This document shows, piece by piece, positions 21,290 through 33,330 of a stretch of DNA of 64,000 nucleotides (position 1 is its first letter; the number at the start of each line of letters is the position of its first letter). Origin of the DNA: Sweltsa coloradensis (lineage: Eukaryota; Arthropoda; Insecta; Plecoptera; Chloroperlidae); the NCBI GenBank assembly GCA_024449915.1, contig JAMZAV010000102.1, positions 604,856-668,855 on the forward strand. Direction: 5' to 3'. The notes under the pieces were generated by a model, which was given only the letters and a program-made list of their open reading frames with translations, searched no databases and was not told the origin of the DNA. The position numbers and the translations under genes were made by a program.

Positions 21290-22420
21290 TAGGGGTGGAC
21301 CGATACCGATATTGAGAATCGGCCGATACCTGTGGTATCGGTAGAATCGGTATCGGAACATTTTGCCGATACCAAATCCGATACTATCTCGTCAATTTAC
21401 GTACGTACGTAGTGTTGAAGTCTACCGTTAGATTGAGCTACTTGCCGCGAGCGCGGTGCGCCAAGTCTCCGATAGAGTGCGTTGCTATTCTATCGACTTG
21501 CACCTTCGACTTCGAGTTCGATCTATCAAAGTCGCTGTTTCCGCGCTCGCATCATCGCATCGTATGACGGATGACGTGTTTGTGACTGTTGTTTGTTTTA
21601 CTTTTGATGAATTCGTAACGAGAAATTAAAGAGTTTAAAATGTCGGTAAAAAAGCGGAGCGAAGTTTGGAAGTACTTTAAAGAAAATGCAAGCAGCCCGC
21701 AACGTGCTCTTTGTATGTTGTGCAAGCAATACGTCTCGCGAGGCGGTAACAACGCCAAGAGCTTCACCACTAGCAATATGCAAAAGCATATTGCTCGATA
21801 CCATTCAAGCTTTCGCCTTGCCCATCTGACGAGGTTGGCCCAGCTACGCCTAGAAAAAAATCGCGTACGGCTATACCAGACTCGGATAACGAGAATGAAA
21901 GGGAAGACGATTGTTTGCCTCTAGATTCACTTGGGATAGGCCTACTACAAACGCAAAGGCGTTCTCTAAGCCCTCAGCCTTCAACTTCTGCTTCTTCTGG
22001 ATTTACAGGTAGGGCCTAGGCCCTAGCCCTGTGCATTACGTAAAATAGCCTACACAAATTCTAGGCCTAGCCTTCATAAAGATTTATTTAATTATATTGT
22101 GAAGTTGTGGACCTAGGCTAGGCCTAGGGTAGGCCTAGGCCTAGATTAAAACTTAAGTTTGCCTAGGACTAAGGCCCTGGGACTAGGCCTAGACCCTACA
22201 TCTAGGACTAAAATCAAATAATTTAATTAAATAATGCATCATGCTCATGATCTTCATTAGGGCTAGGCTAAGCCCTTTTTTTATTCTTTATTGTTTGTTT
22301 GTTGTAGTTTTTACTTTTTAGAAAGTAGGCCTAGTCAAATGGGGCCTACTGCATAAAGTGGTATCGGTATACAAATAAACGGTATCGGTATCGGCAAATT
22401 ATGGTATCGGTCCACCCCTA
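21290..22420. mobile_element. hAT element, internally deleted, retains BED-finger exon
   Basis: 1,131 bp starting TAGGGGTGGACCGATACC and ending GGTATCGGTCCACCCCTA, an 18-bp perfect TIR. It is flanked by the exact 8-bp duplication GTTTTCGA (21282-21289 and 22421-22428). It keeps the 5' part of a transposase gene (see 21640-22008) but lacks the catalytic region, so it is non-autonomous. The noisy counterpart is at about 46196-47364. Confidence 0.92.
21640..22008 (+). pseudogene. N-terminal exon of hAT transposase with BED zinc finger
   Basis: Starts ATG at 21640 inside a complete hAT terminal structure. Residues 1-60 form a BED-type finger: CMLC followed by HIARYH, the C-x2-C…H-x4-H zinc ligands, used by hAT transposases to bind their ends. 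Just after the finger (about 21810-21815) the open frame shifts. The acidic and serine-rich continuation (…DSDNENERED…SLSPQPSTSAS…) is open in another frame up to a consensus donor ATTTACAG|GTAGGG at 22008/22009. The RNase-H-like catalytic exons have been lost. This gene is therefore a remnant, with one probable frameshift. Confidence 0.75.
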
Positions 22421-22663
22421 GTTTTCGATATTTGGTTAAGAAACAGTCGAGATATAAATGTTGAAGAGTCGATTTCTGTTCGGATTGCAATATTTGGCCA
22501 CTTCTTATGGCAGCGGAGCTAAGACAGCGGCGCTGTGTGCCGTGCATGGGTCTAAAGAATTTGTCTTTTAAATTAATCTGTATTTGAGTCAGTGTGAAAA
22601 GAAATCATTTATTTGAAAGATGAAAATTCGATGCATAGGTAGGCCTACACATAATTATGTAGG

Positions 22664-23784
22664 TAGGGACCCTGAAATTTTGTGAATGACTTTTTTTCAC
22701 TAAATGATGCTAAATATGACTGTTTTATTCTTAAGTAGAAAAATAAGGCAATAATCATGTTTTTAATGAGCTAAATTAGAGCAAAATCGGGAACTTTTCT
22801 CAATTATTCTGCAAGTTTAAAGGGGTAGGCCTATTTAACCGCTAAACTCAAAAAATATATTTAATTCAGGCTAACTAGTAATGAATTTAGCAATTAACAG
22901 AAAAATTATTGGGGCCACCATGACCTCCAAAAAAATTGTCAAACATGACATTTTTCGAGCTAGGTCCCATCGGCAAAAATCTCCCATAAGAAATAACATG
23001 GGGACGATCTTAATGCCCCGTGACCTTGGAGGATTTTGATTCAAAAAAATATTGGCCATTATTGACGTACTCGACAGCCTTTTCTGTAAATTCTCTATAT
23101 TTTGTTTTGTAATTTGGGCAAGTAGTTCGGTCAAAATATGCTGATTACCAAGATGGGGGGTGATTTTGGATTGCTTATTTTTGCGTGTTTGAGGGTATAT
23201 TTGGGCACAGTTTCAAGACACGATGTTATAAAGGGGCATTTTAGATTGGTACTATGCTCTAGTATCTATGTGGACCAAAAAAGGAGCAGGTTAAAGCCGA
23301 TTTAGGAAATTTTCCAAAACACCAATTTTCGCAAATTTCTGGATCAAAAAAATTAAAAAATTCGTGACAAATCACAGTTACAAGATATAATTTTTTAAAC
23401 AGTCATTTAAGTGTAGTATTGTGCTATAGATTACGTGGTAAAAAATGGTTTTTGGGTTTTTTAGCCCCTTTAAGTCTAAAATATGCAAATAATTTGACAA
23501 TTGAGCATTGAAATTAATATTTTTGTGTTAACGTATAATTGGCACCATGACAGTTGAAAATATTATTATCGAAAGTGCCTAGCAAGTTCAATCAAAGTTA
23601 GCTTTATGTGGCCTAAATATTCGTTCATGTGTAGGCCTAATGCGGGTTCATTTCCCCGAAGAGTAGTGCTTGCAGTGCTATTTTTATGACGAAATGATGC
23701 CTGTACCTTGAGTTTATGTACTGAAATTGAAGATTTTTTATAACGAAATGAGAACTTTTTATTTGCTATTTCTCAGGGTCCCTA
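22664..23784. mobile_element. hAT-like non-autonomous element (TAGGGACCCTGA ends)
   Basis: 1,121 bp starting TAGGGACCCTGAAAT and ending TCTCAGGGTCCCTA. The first 7 bases equal those of family A (1068, 10831). The flanks TATGTAGG and AATATAGG match at 6 of 8 positions, a plausible aged TSD. No transposase. A short minus-strand frame at 22871-23134 has no recognised homology. Confidence 0.7.
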
Positions 23785-23792
23785 AATATAGG

Positions 23793-24408
23793 CAATGTGA
23801 ACAAACTGTTTTATAGAACAACTACTATAACCCGTGAAATGCGAGATTGCGATGTGCACGGATTGAGCGGACAGACAGCATGATGCAATGGAAGCGCACT
23901 CATTTCCTCTCCAAAGACCTCAAACAAAGATATTCACCACCATTAGACTCATGCATTCAATAGTGTGGATATTTTTCTGTGTGAAGCTCTTTGGTTTTCA
24001 ACTTTCGATCAAACAACAGTTGAGTTATTCAATATCGACGATCGTAGACTTAAAATGCGTGTTTGGTCAAAGAATTTCCGACCGGAGAAACAAAATGGTG
24101 GCGTTGTGAGCGTCGTACGTAGAGCTGACTAACTTTTTAGTTAAACAAAACCCTTCTTAAGTTATTGGAAAACGGATTTATTTATCTTACAGCTAAAAAT
24201 CAAATTCATACACGTGGAATAGTGGATGTAGGCTATTAAAAATATTCCCTGATATAATTAGGCCTACTGTAAGCCACGAAATAACGGTGACACAATGCAC
24301 ACGAAAGGGTGGCGGAATTCCAACCTGTTTTTAACAACTTTTAGTCTATTCACCGCACAAAACCTATTTAAATAACGAATTTCAATTGATTAAATTCACT
24401 TCACACGT
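23793..24408. other. No supported gene
   Basis: Contains a 73-codon plus-strand frame (23888-24109) with a hydrophobic middle. I see no family resemblance, acceptor or other support, and I do not call it. Confidence 0.35.
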
Positions 24409-24416
24409 GTTTTAAT

Positions 24417-25107
24417 TAGGGATGAGGGGGTTCCAGGTTTTGGTTTTGGTTCCGGGTAGTAAAGTCCCCGATTTTTCGGTACCGGTTCCATCAAAATATG
24501 AATAAAAACATTAATTTGTGGATTACTGAGATTAACCACTTGAAAACTTAACAGGCCTATGTAAAAACATACAAATATCTATATAACTGCCAAATAATAG
24601 TAGGCCCTAGTCTTTACGTGAATTACTTTTATTAATGATATTGATAAAACAAAATATTTACGTAACAGGACTAGGCTGTAATATCTATAAAAGTCCAGCG
24701 CTGTTGCTAGCATCTGTGTGTTAGCGCGTAAGCGTATGAGTGCGAGAGAGATAGTTGTGGCGATGTAACTCGTCATAGCCAAGGTTGTAGCTGGCTGAGA
24801 GGAGGGGAGGGGCGTGCGCGGACACCGGTGCGCATACGATCCACTTCACAGCTGACTGTGCACGGGTGGGGAGGGTGGGGATGACCGACTGAGAGAAGTG
24901 GAGGGACATGCGCCGACTTAAGTGCACGCTTGATCCAGCTGGACTGGCTGACTGTTTAAGTTGTTGTGTGGGAAAGCCTACTGGTGAGAAGTCGTGACTT
25001 GCGCGTGCAATTCAAATACCCGGAACCGACTAATTGTCACGCTTCGGTTTGGGTACTATACCCGAGTCCCGAACCGACCCGAAAGTTTGGGTACCCGCAC
25101 ACCCCTA
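24417..25107. mobile_element. hAT-like non-autonomous element
   Basis: 691 bp starting TAGGGATGAGGGGG and ending CCCGCACACCCCTA, an imperfect TIR, with the exact 8-bp duplication GTTTTAAT (24409-24416 and 25108-25115). GC-rich central part around 24.79-24.95 kb. No transposase frame. Noisy counterpart at about 49449-50179. Confidence 0.85.
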
Positions 25108-25115
25108 GTTTTAAT

Positions 25116-26010
25116 CTAGTTATTGGTTACCACTAGTCTAATAACAGGCTATTACTGTGGTTGAGGGTGCGGACGGATTCAGGGGCAGACAAGTGGTCGA
25201 ATGACAAGTAGAGGGTGGGCGGATTGGGACACATTAGACTACATAGGCCTACATGGTAAAAAATATTCAAGAAATTACTGTTATTATGCACATATGTCAA
25301 GTGATATAGCTTGGAACTTATAAAGGACACTCAAACCTACAAATAGAGGGGCTTGGGTATGATCTAGTGACATTAGGAGAGACACTATTTTGATTTTAGT
25401 TTAGGAAGTAGGCCCGTAAGTGGCCGAATTCCGGGCCAGTCACCCCAGGTCTACCGCCTACTTACATTTTAAATATATTATGTCTATGTCTTTTGATGTG
25501 AATCATCAATCATCATTATCTGTGGCCACGTCCAGCTTGGTCGGCATTGTCGCTAACCCTAGGCCTTCCCATAGGCCTATGTTTCTCTCCTGCCATGCTT
25601 CCCTAGGCCTATAACAAAAATAAATTACAACGGTTAGGGCCTAGGCTATAGATTAGAATATGTAGTAGCAAAGATAAGTCAGGTGGCGCCTGACTGATCT
25701 TTGGTAGTAGCTTACGCCTTACAACTTAATAATAACATTCCAACTATCCTTTCAACATTTCGAGCTCCACTCTTCATACGCCGAACAGCGTGGTAGGCCT
25801 ATGCCTGCAATGCTGCCAAATTATGATTTGCCGGTAAGGCCTACTGTAGGCTGTATGAAAAAGTGTTCTCGGTGACCCTTCTTACCCTAAAAGTTGTAAA
25901 TAACCCCCTAGGTATCCCCATATCCCTGTTGAATTTACTTAAGTGTACAAACATAAATTTCCGACGTACGGTTAGGGAAAGCCTAGGCAACGTGATGATT
26001 CTATAGTGAT
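25116..26010. other. No gene; TAGGCCTA words
   Basis: No supported frame or repeat structure recognised. Confidence 0.35.
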
Positions 26011-26384
26011 AAGAGGATGGGATAGTCGCGAAATTAAAACCACGCGAAATTTAAGTTATTTCGTAAAATCTCGAGAACGATGCAAAATATCTAAAAACTG
26101 ATTCTAGACCAAATTGTGGTTTTGTTAGAACAATATAATGCAAGAAAAAAATATTGTACTGTGATAGTAGGCCTAATTAAGTTTTTTATTAGAATTTTAA
26201 TTAATTAAATGCATATCTTAAATACAAACCAAAGCAATTATTAAATTTGAATATTTTTTCTTGCATTATAGGCCTATTGTCCTTACAAAACCTCAATTCG
26301 GTCTAGAATCAGGTTTTAGATATTTTGCATCGTAATCGAGATATCATGAAAAAACTGTAATTTCGCAACTATCCCATCCTCTTA
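26011..26384. mobile_element. Foldback MITE (~370 bp)
   Basis: Two ~140-bp arms, AAGAGGATGGGATAGT… at the left and …ACTATCCCATCCTCTT at the right, around a ~90-bp AT-rich loop. Arms match along their length with point differences. No TSD could be defined with confidence. Confidence 0.72.
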
Positions 26385-26389
26385 AAAAG

Positions 26390-28081
26390 TTGGGAGCTAT
26401 AAAACTAAAATTGTTCTATTTACTGCTAGCCATAGCAACAATGATGACAATAAGTATTGAAAATAGTTGCAATGTAAATTTGTCCATCTCTATCATGTCC
26501 CTTGGTATAGAAATTGATCAATGCCTCAAGTGGAACAGTCAAATATGTTATATATGCCATATGGGAAACTTAGCCTACATCTATAAACTATGCCTTTCGC
26601 CAAATACGCCATCTCTGTGACCAAAAGGCAATCCTCTCAACATAGGCCTACTTGGTTAAGCCTATGTGTAGGCCTACTCTTTTCTGAAATATGGTAGGCC
26701 TATACTGATCTGGGGAAATTGTACAACAGTAAATAGAGTAATTACTTCAGCAAAAAAGGATAGTCAGAGCCATAATGGGTGTAGGGCCAAGAACGTCCTG
26801 CAAACCAATCTTTAAGAGGCTGCATATTTTAACAGTAGGCCTAAGGTATCTATATCCATACCTGCATCATGCAAGTAAAAAGAAATGCAAACAATTGACG
26901 ACTTGAATTGTACCCGCCTCCTGACGTCACGAGGCAACATGGCGGAATTAGTTGGTATAAATCCTCATTTCGCAAGTTGACGCCTGCTTCACGGCGCAAC
27001 ACTTATCACGCTCTAACTTTTATTCTATTCATTATTTGGACAATAGTTAAATGAATTATTTAGCAAATATAGGCCTATCATTCTTTGTAATAGCGATTAT
27101 TTCGATTTTTTTGACACAGTCGTTAGCTTGTTATAACAATGTACGCATCATACATATGAAAATTATCAATGACTAAAGTTTTCTCGATCATTTATTTGAC
27201 AAAAAACTACTGATCGGATTTCGACAAGACCTCTTTAAAAATATGCATCAGACTGTTTAGACAAGAAATAAACTAACTTTCTAGATAGAAAGTGCACTGA
27301 ACGAAACTTTGCAGCATAGAGTAATATGCAGAGTATGTGTTTTTATCTAAAATACGCACTCTTGACGTGCGGATGAGCCGTGAAAAAGTGCACGCTGCAT
27401 ATTACTCTATGCTGTAAATTTTCGTTCAGTGCACTTTCTATCTAGAAAGTTAGTTTATTTCTTGTCTAAACAGTCTGATGCATTCTTACAAAGAATCCTT
27501 GTCGAAATCCGATCAGTAGTTTTTTGTCAAATTAATTAAAGAGAAAACTTAAGTCATTGATAATTTTCACTTGTGTGATGCGTAGGCCTACATTGTTATA
27601 ACAAGCTAACGACTTTGTCAAAACAATCGGAATAATCGCTATTACAAGGAATGATATGTTTGCTAAATATTATTCATTTAAATGTTGTCCAAATAATGAA
27701 TAGAATAAAAGTTAGAGCGTGATAAGTGATGCGCCGTTCAGCAGGCGCCAGCTTGCGAAATGAGGATTTATACCCAATACTAGTCACGTGACCTATCGAT
27801 CGTTTTAAGCTCCGCCCATTTCGAGTCGTCAATTCCACCCTAAATAGTGAAGTGCACTCTCATCAAACTAGGAGCGCTTCTAGCCTACCGGTAGCCCTAC
27901 ACATAAACAGCTGCAACACTAGTATGGCACAGAGAAGCCCGTATAAATAATAGCATAAAGATGTTCAATGCCCTACGTACCTAATGAAATAAAAAATATT
28001 GCGTCTATCACACCCTTAGTAGGGACCTTACAACATACCTCATTGAAGGCTGCCATTACAAGGTATCTGAATATGTACTAG
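26390..28081 (+). pseudogene. LINE reverse-transcriptase C-terminal region, split by foldback
   Basis: 26390-26892 and 27835-28081 together encode the distal part of a Jockey/CR1-type ORF2. Seen on the left half are …GLILWGN… and, in a shifted frame, RTSCKPIFKRLHILTV. On the right half is NEIKNIASITPLVGTL ending in a stop at 28079-28081. Several frameshifts are present, and a ~940-bp foldback separates the halves. The motif order matches the region after the RT fingers/palm in these elements. 5'-truncated, non-functional. A noisy counterpart lies at 51.53-53.30 kb with the same foldback, so that insertion predates the copy split. Confidence 0.7.
26893..27834. mobile_element. Large foldback element inserted in LINE
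   Basis: Near-perfect inverted repeat with arms of ~430-440 bp (26893-27331 and 27390-27834) around a ~58-bp loop. Outermost bases AATTGACGACT… and …AGTCGTCAATT. Arms agree over long exact blocks, for example the region around 'gcatagagtaatatgcag'. It has no coding region. AATT at both edges is either a 4-bp target duplication or part of the inverted repeat. A transcript through it would form a very long hairpin. Confidence 0.85.
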
Positions 28082-28173
28082 GGGCTAGGCCTAGCCCTTA
28101 CGCTACGCTAGGCCTAGGCTATGCTAGTGTAGCATTAGGCCAACAGAACATGACATGTTTTATGTCTAACGGT

Positions 28174-31000
28174 TAGGGTTCCCAACCGTCCCGGTTTCTC
28201 CGGGACAGACCAGGAATGAGTGACGTGGTCCCGGTTGAAATAAAATTGATTCCGGGACGGTCAATGTCCCGGAATTTCAATATAGCGCCCGACCGCCCTT
28301 CCTCTGTGGCTGCTTTTACCACGAGGCGCGAACTGAGGCTGGCTCTGTATGAGCTCTTGGCCGGCCGCATGGCTCTGGCTCCTCTCCGCCAATGAGGGAG
28401 GCTTGAGAATTTCCTCCCTCACCCCTCACCACACCCACACTCGTTCAAACTGCCTGGCTGCGGAGAACAGTGGTAGTGTTTGTGCAGGTGAAGTGGTGCG
28501 GTGTCGTGTTAGCAATTTGTATTTCACGGAAGAAGAGCGGGCGGCCTTCTATGTTTTCAAAGGTAAGTCGATACAAATGTTATTGTTTCATGATTATGTT
28601 GATGTAGTACTGAAAGCTTGTCTATTTAGATACTAAGAGGGAGTTTTCTTTCTTCAATTTATAGTTTCAAAACGTCGATCACGCTCGTCGTGCTGCCGAT
28701 GGATCGGATTCGATTTCTGACCCTGACTCAGATTTGATCGCGAACACAACTCCCAAAAAGAAAATTAAAACGTCTAAGAGGTACTGTGTCTTTAAGGACG
28801 AATGGAAGAAAACTTATGAATGGCTCTGCAAATATGATGACAGTACAGCAGAGTGCACCCTGTGTCGGCAGACATTTACAATTAAGTTTGAGGGCATTGG
28901 GGCAATTAAAACCCACTGTTCCTCAAATAAACACGTCGCGCGATTGAAAGAAAAAAACCAAACTAAATGCATGTCGCAATTTCTTTTGCAAAAAAATTCT
29001 CCTGAAGACGATCTTGTGACAATATCGGAAATCACATCGACGTATCACGGTGTGATGCATCAAGTGAGCTATAATGCTCAGGATTGTGGGAACAAATTAA
29101 TTCCTAAACTAGTCCCAGATTCTAAAATAGCATCGAAAATTTCCTGTGGCAGAACAAAAGCTGCGAGTATTGTAGAAAATGCCCTGGCTCCAAAATCAGA
29201 AGAGATTCTTTTAGAGGAATTAAAACAGAGCGTGTATTTTGCAGTCAGTTCAGACGCCAGTAACAAGAAAAACGTGAAATATTTCCCGTTCACAGTGCGA
29301 TATTTTCATAGGGAGGAAGGGTTAAAGCATGGTTTAGTTGATTTTTACAACGATTCGAATGAAACAAGCCAGGCAATTGCTACGAAAATACTTGAGATTT
29401 TAAATGAACGAAGCTTATCTATTCAAAACGTTTCTAGCTACTGCGCGGATAATGCTTCAGTCAATTATGGGAAACATAATTCTGTCTTTCAAAAACTGCA
29501 AGCAGAAAATGGAATCTTGTTTAAAGCAAACTGCAAGTGTCACATTCTTAACAACTGCATGAAGTATGCAGTTAAAGCGCTTCAGTTCGACGTTGAAACT
29601 TTTATTATTAAAGTGTACAATGAATTCTCATCTTCTGCAAAGAGAGTGGAACTACTTAAGACATTTTTCGACTTTGTAGGCTAGATCTGGAATATCAAGA
29701 ACTTTTACGCCACGTTCCCACGAGATGGTTGTCGCTTTATCCAGCACTGGAACGATTGCTAAATAATTGGACTGCAATAAAGTCTTACTTTGTATCGGAA
29801 GGAGAATCGGAATGCGGCAAGCTAATCTGGCAGGGAATTAAAGACGACGACGATGACTCTATCCCTCTTTGCACTCTGCACTTAATTCATGACATTTCCA
29901 AAACGTTCCACAAGACAACACTACTATTAGAAAGCAACAACGTGACTTCTGTTGAACTTCACAACATAATGATTACGCTGAGAACGCAGCTTACCAGTCG
30001 ACAAACTGATAAGTACTATGGGGCTTCAGCAAATAAGATTCTGAAGAACTTGTTGCCTCGTGAAAAACAGGCTGTTGTGGAGAAGTTTGACTTGTTTTTT
30101 AGTCGAGCTCTGTCGTACCTAGAGAAATGGTATGATTACGATGACAACATCCTCGCGGATATGTCGTGTCTGTCACTGGCAAACAATGAAATTGGTTCGT
30201 GGGAAAAGATCGAAAAATTGAATAACCGACTTAAACTTGCAATTGATGAAAATGAGCTCTACAACGACTTCTCTGCAGTGCGGGATGGACTCTGTCCTGA
30301 TGGCGCGATTAAGTTTGATGGTGATGCGGCGACAGTTGAAAAGAAATGGGTGGTTATTTTCAAGAGGGGGCAGTTGCCTGAACTGTTAAAACTTGTTTCA
30401 TTTTGCCTGTCAATCCCCGTCTCTAATGCCTATTGTGAACGGGTGTTCAGCTTAATGAACATGTTGTGGACAAAAGAAAGGAACCGGCTGTCTGACAGTC
30501 AGGTCAAGGCTGAGTTGCAAGTTAAACTTAATTTCAACATGAGTTGCAGTCAGTTTTATGACTTTGCAAAAAAATGCCCAGAGATGGTCGAAGCTGCAAA
30601 AAGTAAAAAAAAATATAGATTCAAACGCAAAGATTGAGAAAAAAGCATGATGTTACAAGATGCTATCAATTATTATTTTCATTATTATTATGTAATCACA
30701 AATTCTTATTTCATTATTAATATATCCAAAAAAATATAATACTGTCCTATTGCTTTTTGTGTTTTCCCTTTGCTTGTTTGATAGTTGCTCCTTATCACCT
30801 CCCCCATTTGCAGACTCTTTAAATGTTAGATATTTATCATAAAAGTGCAAAAAAGCACTCTCAGGAACTAACATGTTCAAAAAAAATTTTGCCTTCGGCG
30901 AAAAGGCCTCCGGCGGCCCTTCGGGTGCATTCACTACGCATAGTGCCTTTTTGGGAATACTTCAGTCCCGGAATTGTACTTTCCACAGTTGGGAACCCTA
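28174..31000 (+). mobile_element. Near-complete autonomous hAT transposon
   Basis: 2,827 bp starting TAGGGTTCCCAAC and ending GTTGGGAACCCTA, a 13-bp TIR. Left flank CTAACGGT and right flank CTACCGGT differ at one of 8 bases. In the noisy second copy both flanks read CTACCGGT, which confirms the TSD. It encodes a two-exon transposase with a single frameshift (28551-30637) and short 5' and 3' non-coding regions. Near the 3' end the words 'ttgccttcggcgaaaaggcctccggcgg' lie subterminally. Confidence 0.93.
28551..30637 (+). pseudogene. hAT-family transposase, one frameshift
   Basis: Cut-and-paste transposase (RNase-H-like DDE). The most consistent model starts at ATG 28551 with a 12-bp first exon. 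An intron follows at 28563-28664 (AG|GTAAGT … TTTATAG), and the long exon from 28665 continues in frame. A BED-like zinc finger lies at 28854-28934 (C-x2-C, then H-x5-H). Catalytic acidic residues are likely D at 29253 (SSDAS), D at 29448 (CADNAS) and E at 30437 in the conserved dimerisation block NAYCERVFS. CKCHILNN matches the hAT insertion-domain C/H motif. The frame shifts between 29660 and 29684, where one base seems lost. Downstream the frame is open to a TGA at 30635-30637. About 660 residues, a normal hAT length. It closely resembles transposases behind domesticated BED/hAT genes of vertebrates. Whether the frameshift is real or a sequencing error is open. Confidence 0.85.
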
Positions 31001-31008
31001 CTACCGGT

Positions 31009-31380
31009 ACTATATTAAAATGTAGGCCTAGGCCTACTATATTTTTATATCTTCCCTACATATAGGATAAATACACATCTTTAGTTTATGTCTCTAAATA
31101 AATAATGTTAAATTCTATGTAGGCCTATAGCCTAGGCCTATGGCTTAAGTGGAAGAGCATGCTGGATTGAACCTCGCCTTTTTATTGATCGGTTAGCCTA
31201 GGCCTACATGTTTATTATGTAGGCCTGCATCAAACAACAACTAAAGAACTAGGCCTATACCTACCGGTACTCTTGGTAGGGTAGCCCTAGGCCTACTCTA
31301 CTGTAACCGAAGAAGTAGGCCCTACCGGCATTAATAAGCCTAGGCCTAGGGCTAGGCTAGGGTTAGGGCTAGGCCTAGGC
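31009..31380. other. No gene; TAGGCCTA cluster
   Basis: Very dense in TAGGCCTA words. A tRNA-like fragment (ggcttaagtggaagagcatg, about 31143) resembles a D-arm/A-box but has no B-box or cloverleaf. Confidence 0.35.
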
Positions 31381-31389
31381 CTACATCAG

Positions 31390-32163
31390 GAGAGTGGCTC
31401 AGGTCCCGACGGGTCGTGGATTTTGTTATTTCCGCGTCAAGTTTGGCGATCCCGACTTGCGTGTTATGCGCATGCGCGCGCACTTGGAAAATTCTGTTGT
31501 AAACGGGCGTGGAAAAAACGATATTTATGTTTATTAAAAACACCTGAAACATACCCAAATCGCTAGTAAAATGTGTATTAAGCATTTACGTATGCAACTA
31601 TGACGAAATATATTACAATAAATACTTAAAATAGGCTTAGACTGACCTACAAAACTTCATGTAATAGGGTAGGCCTAGCCTAGGCCTAGATTAGATTGCG
31701 TCGCCGTCGGGGCCTACAGGGTTGGCTTTAGTCGCTTTGGTTTAATGTCCCCCACTGAAAATCAGTTATCCGAGTGGGTAGACTCCAAAAACGATTTTAT
31801 TTATTGTATTGTACTACTACTAGGAGTCGTGTGCCAATCTGCAAGGACTGTTAGGCCTAGGCACATCACCAACTCTTGTCTCTTGGTTTTTACAAGCAAC
31901 ATTTACGAGTTCCTACCTCGCACGAGCCTCAATCTCTCATTTTTAAAAGAGGATAGGCCCTAGGTCCTAAAAAATTTGGTAGGTAATCTAAATGTAGGGC
32001 CTAATAAATAGAATTAAAAAAAAACTCACTGTAACGGTCTCACATAACCTTAAAATGGTTGTAACTTGGGACCTTGGCCAGAGCTCTAGGCCCCTAGCAC
32101 TATTCTAAAACCAAAGCTTTGTGTAATATTCCTTTGAGGATATTTTTAATAGGCCTACACAAA
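31390..32163 (+). repeat. MULE left terminal inverted repeat
   Basis: About 774 bp that match the reverse complement of 37024-37841 with scattered substitutions and small indels. It starts GAGAGTGGCTCAGGTCCC, has a CpG-rich segment (gcgcatgcgcgcgcac) and ends near …aataggcctacacaaa. Confidence 0.85.
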
Positions 32164-32759
32164 GCTGCAGCCTTTGTTTAATAGGAAAAAACATAATGCC
32201 AAGGCTAGTAGTAAGTAAAGTAAAACCAAAGGGATATTAAATCACAAAGTAAAACACTGATCATAACGCAGAGAGACGGGCTAGACCCACAAAGGCCTAG
32301 CTAGACCCCTTGATTTACTGAGTTATGGTCGATAGTGTGCCTACAGTTTTGTTGTCTAAGACTACTATGCTAAATTAAAACATCCATTGTTTATTCAATA
32401 TCACTTTGCAGGCCCTGTAAAAATGTAAATTATATTAATTAGGGCTACTAGTAAGTATATTGTTTGTTCATTGCTTAGTGCGTTTTCATTCTTGGACGCA
32501 CTAGTGCGTAGGGAATCACCACCTGTTCTGTTACATACATAGGGTCTACATTTGTCCATATTCCCAAAAAGTGGGAATCTATTCAATTATTTTATTTATA
32601 TTATCCAGGAGCCAGGACTTATGAGATAAAAATCGGGGCATTGAACTCGAATAATTTTTATTTCGGTTCGGTTCGACCCCCCTGTAATAATAATGGTTAA
32701 ATCCAAACCAGTCTTAACCCGTTGCGACACGGGTTGTGTTTTATTGTTTTAGTAGGCCT

Positions 32760-33215
32760 ACATTTTATTACAACGCTTATATTAGCTTCATCTGTTTGTC
32801 TGTCCGTCTAACTTTCTGTCTGTCTAGACGAAATCTTATTATCAATATTTCATTACAACGCTTATATTAGCTTATTGAGCTTGTCTATCTGTTTGGACGG
32901 AATATTATAATCGATATTTTACCCACTTCTCAATGTCCAATCGACCTGAAATTTTTCACACATACGTATTCTCGATGACAATAGATGAATCAATTAACAG
33001 ATTCACTAATTAATCAATTAATAAGTCTTAATTAATAATTAAAGTTTTATATGGGAATCGATATTTCACCCATTTTCCCAATGTCCGATCGAGCTGAAAT
33101 TTTTCACACAGACGTATATTCTTGATAAAAATAGATGAATCAATTAATTCATCATAATTAATCAATAAATTCATCATAACTAATTAATCAAACAAAGCTT
33201 CAAATGGGAAATTAG
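32760..33215 (+). repeat. Tandem repeats inside the MULE
   Basis: Two kinds of direct repeat. An ~85-110 bp unit containing 'acaacgcttatattagctt' occurs at about 32770 and 32853. A ~150-bp unit containing 'caatgtcc' and 'gaaatttttcacaca' begins near 32911 and near 33057. Low-complexity 'tctgtctgtc' lies between. No coding. Confidence 0.65.
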
Positions 33216-33330
33216 TCACAGCTAGTGAGGATGGGCCATCCAGATGCAGAAATTCGGACACGTCCAGTGAGCACATATTCAATTACAATATTCGTTAAGA
33301 CTAAAAAGTATAAAATAATATTACATGAAA

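Noticed and set aside
23888..24109. 73-codon plus-strand frame with hydrophobic segment
   Set aside because: No splice, homology or codon support; within the length expected by chance in AT-rich DNA.
31143..31180. tRNA-like D-arm sequence
   Set aside because: No anticodon stem, B-box or acceptor pairing could be found.
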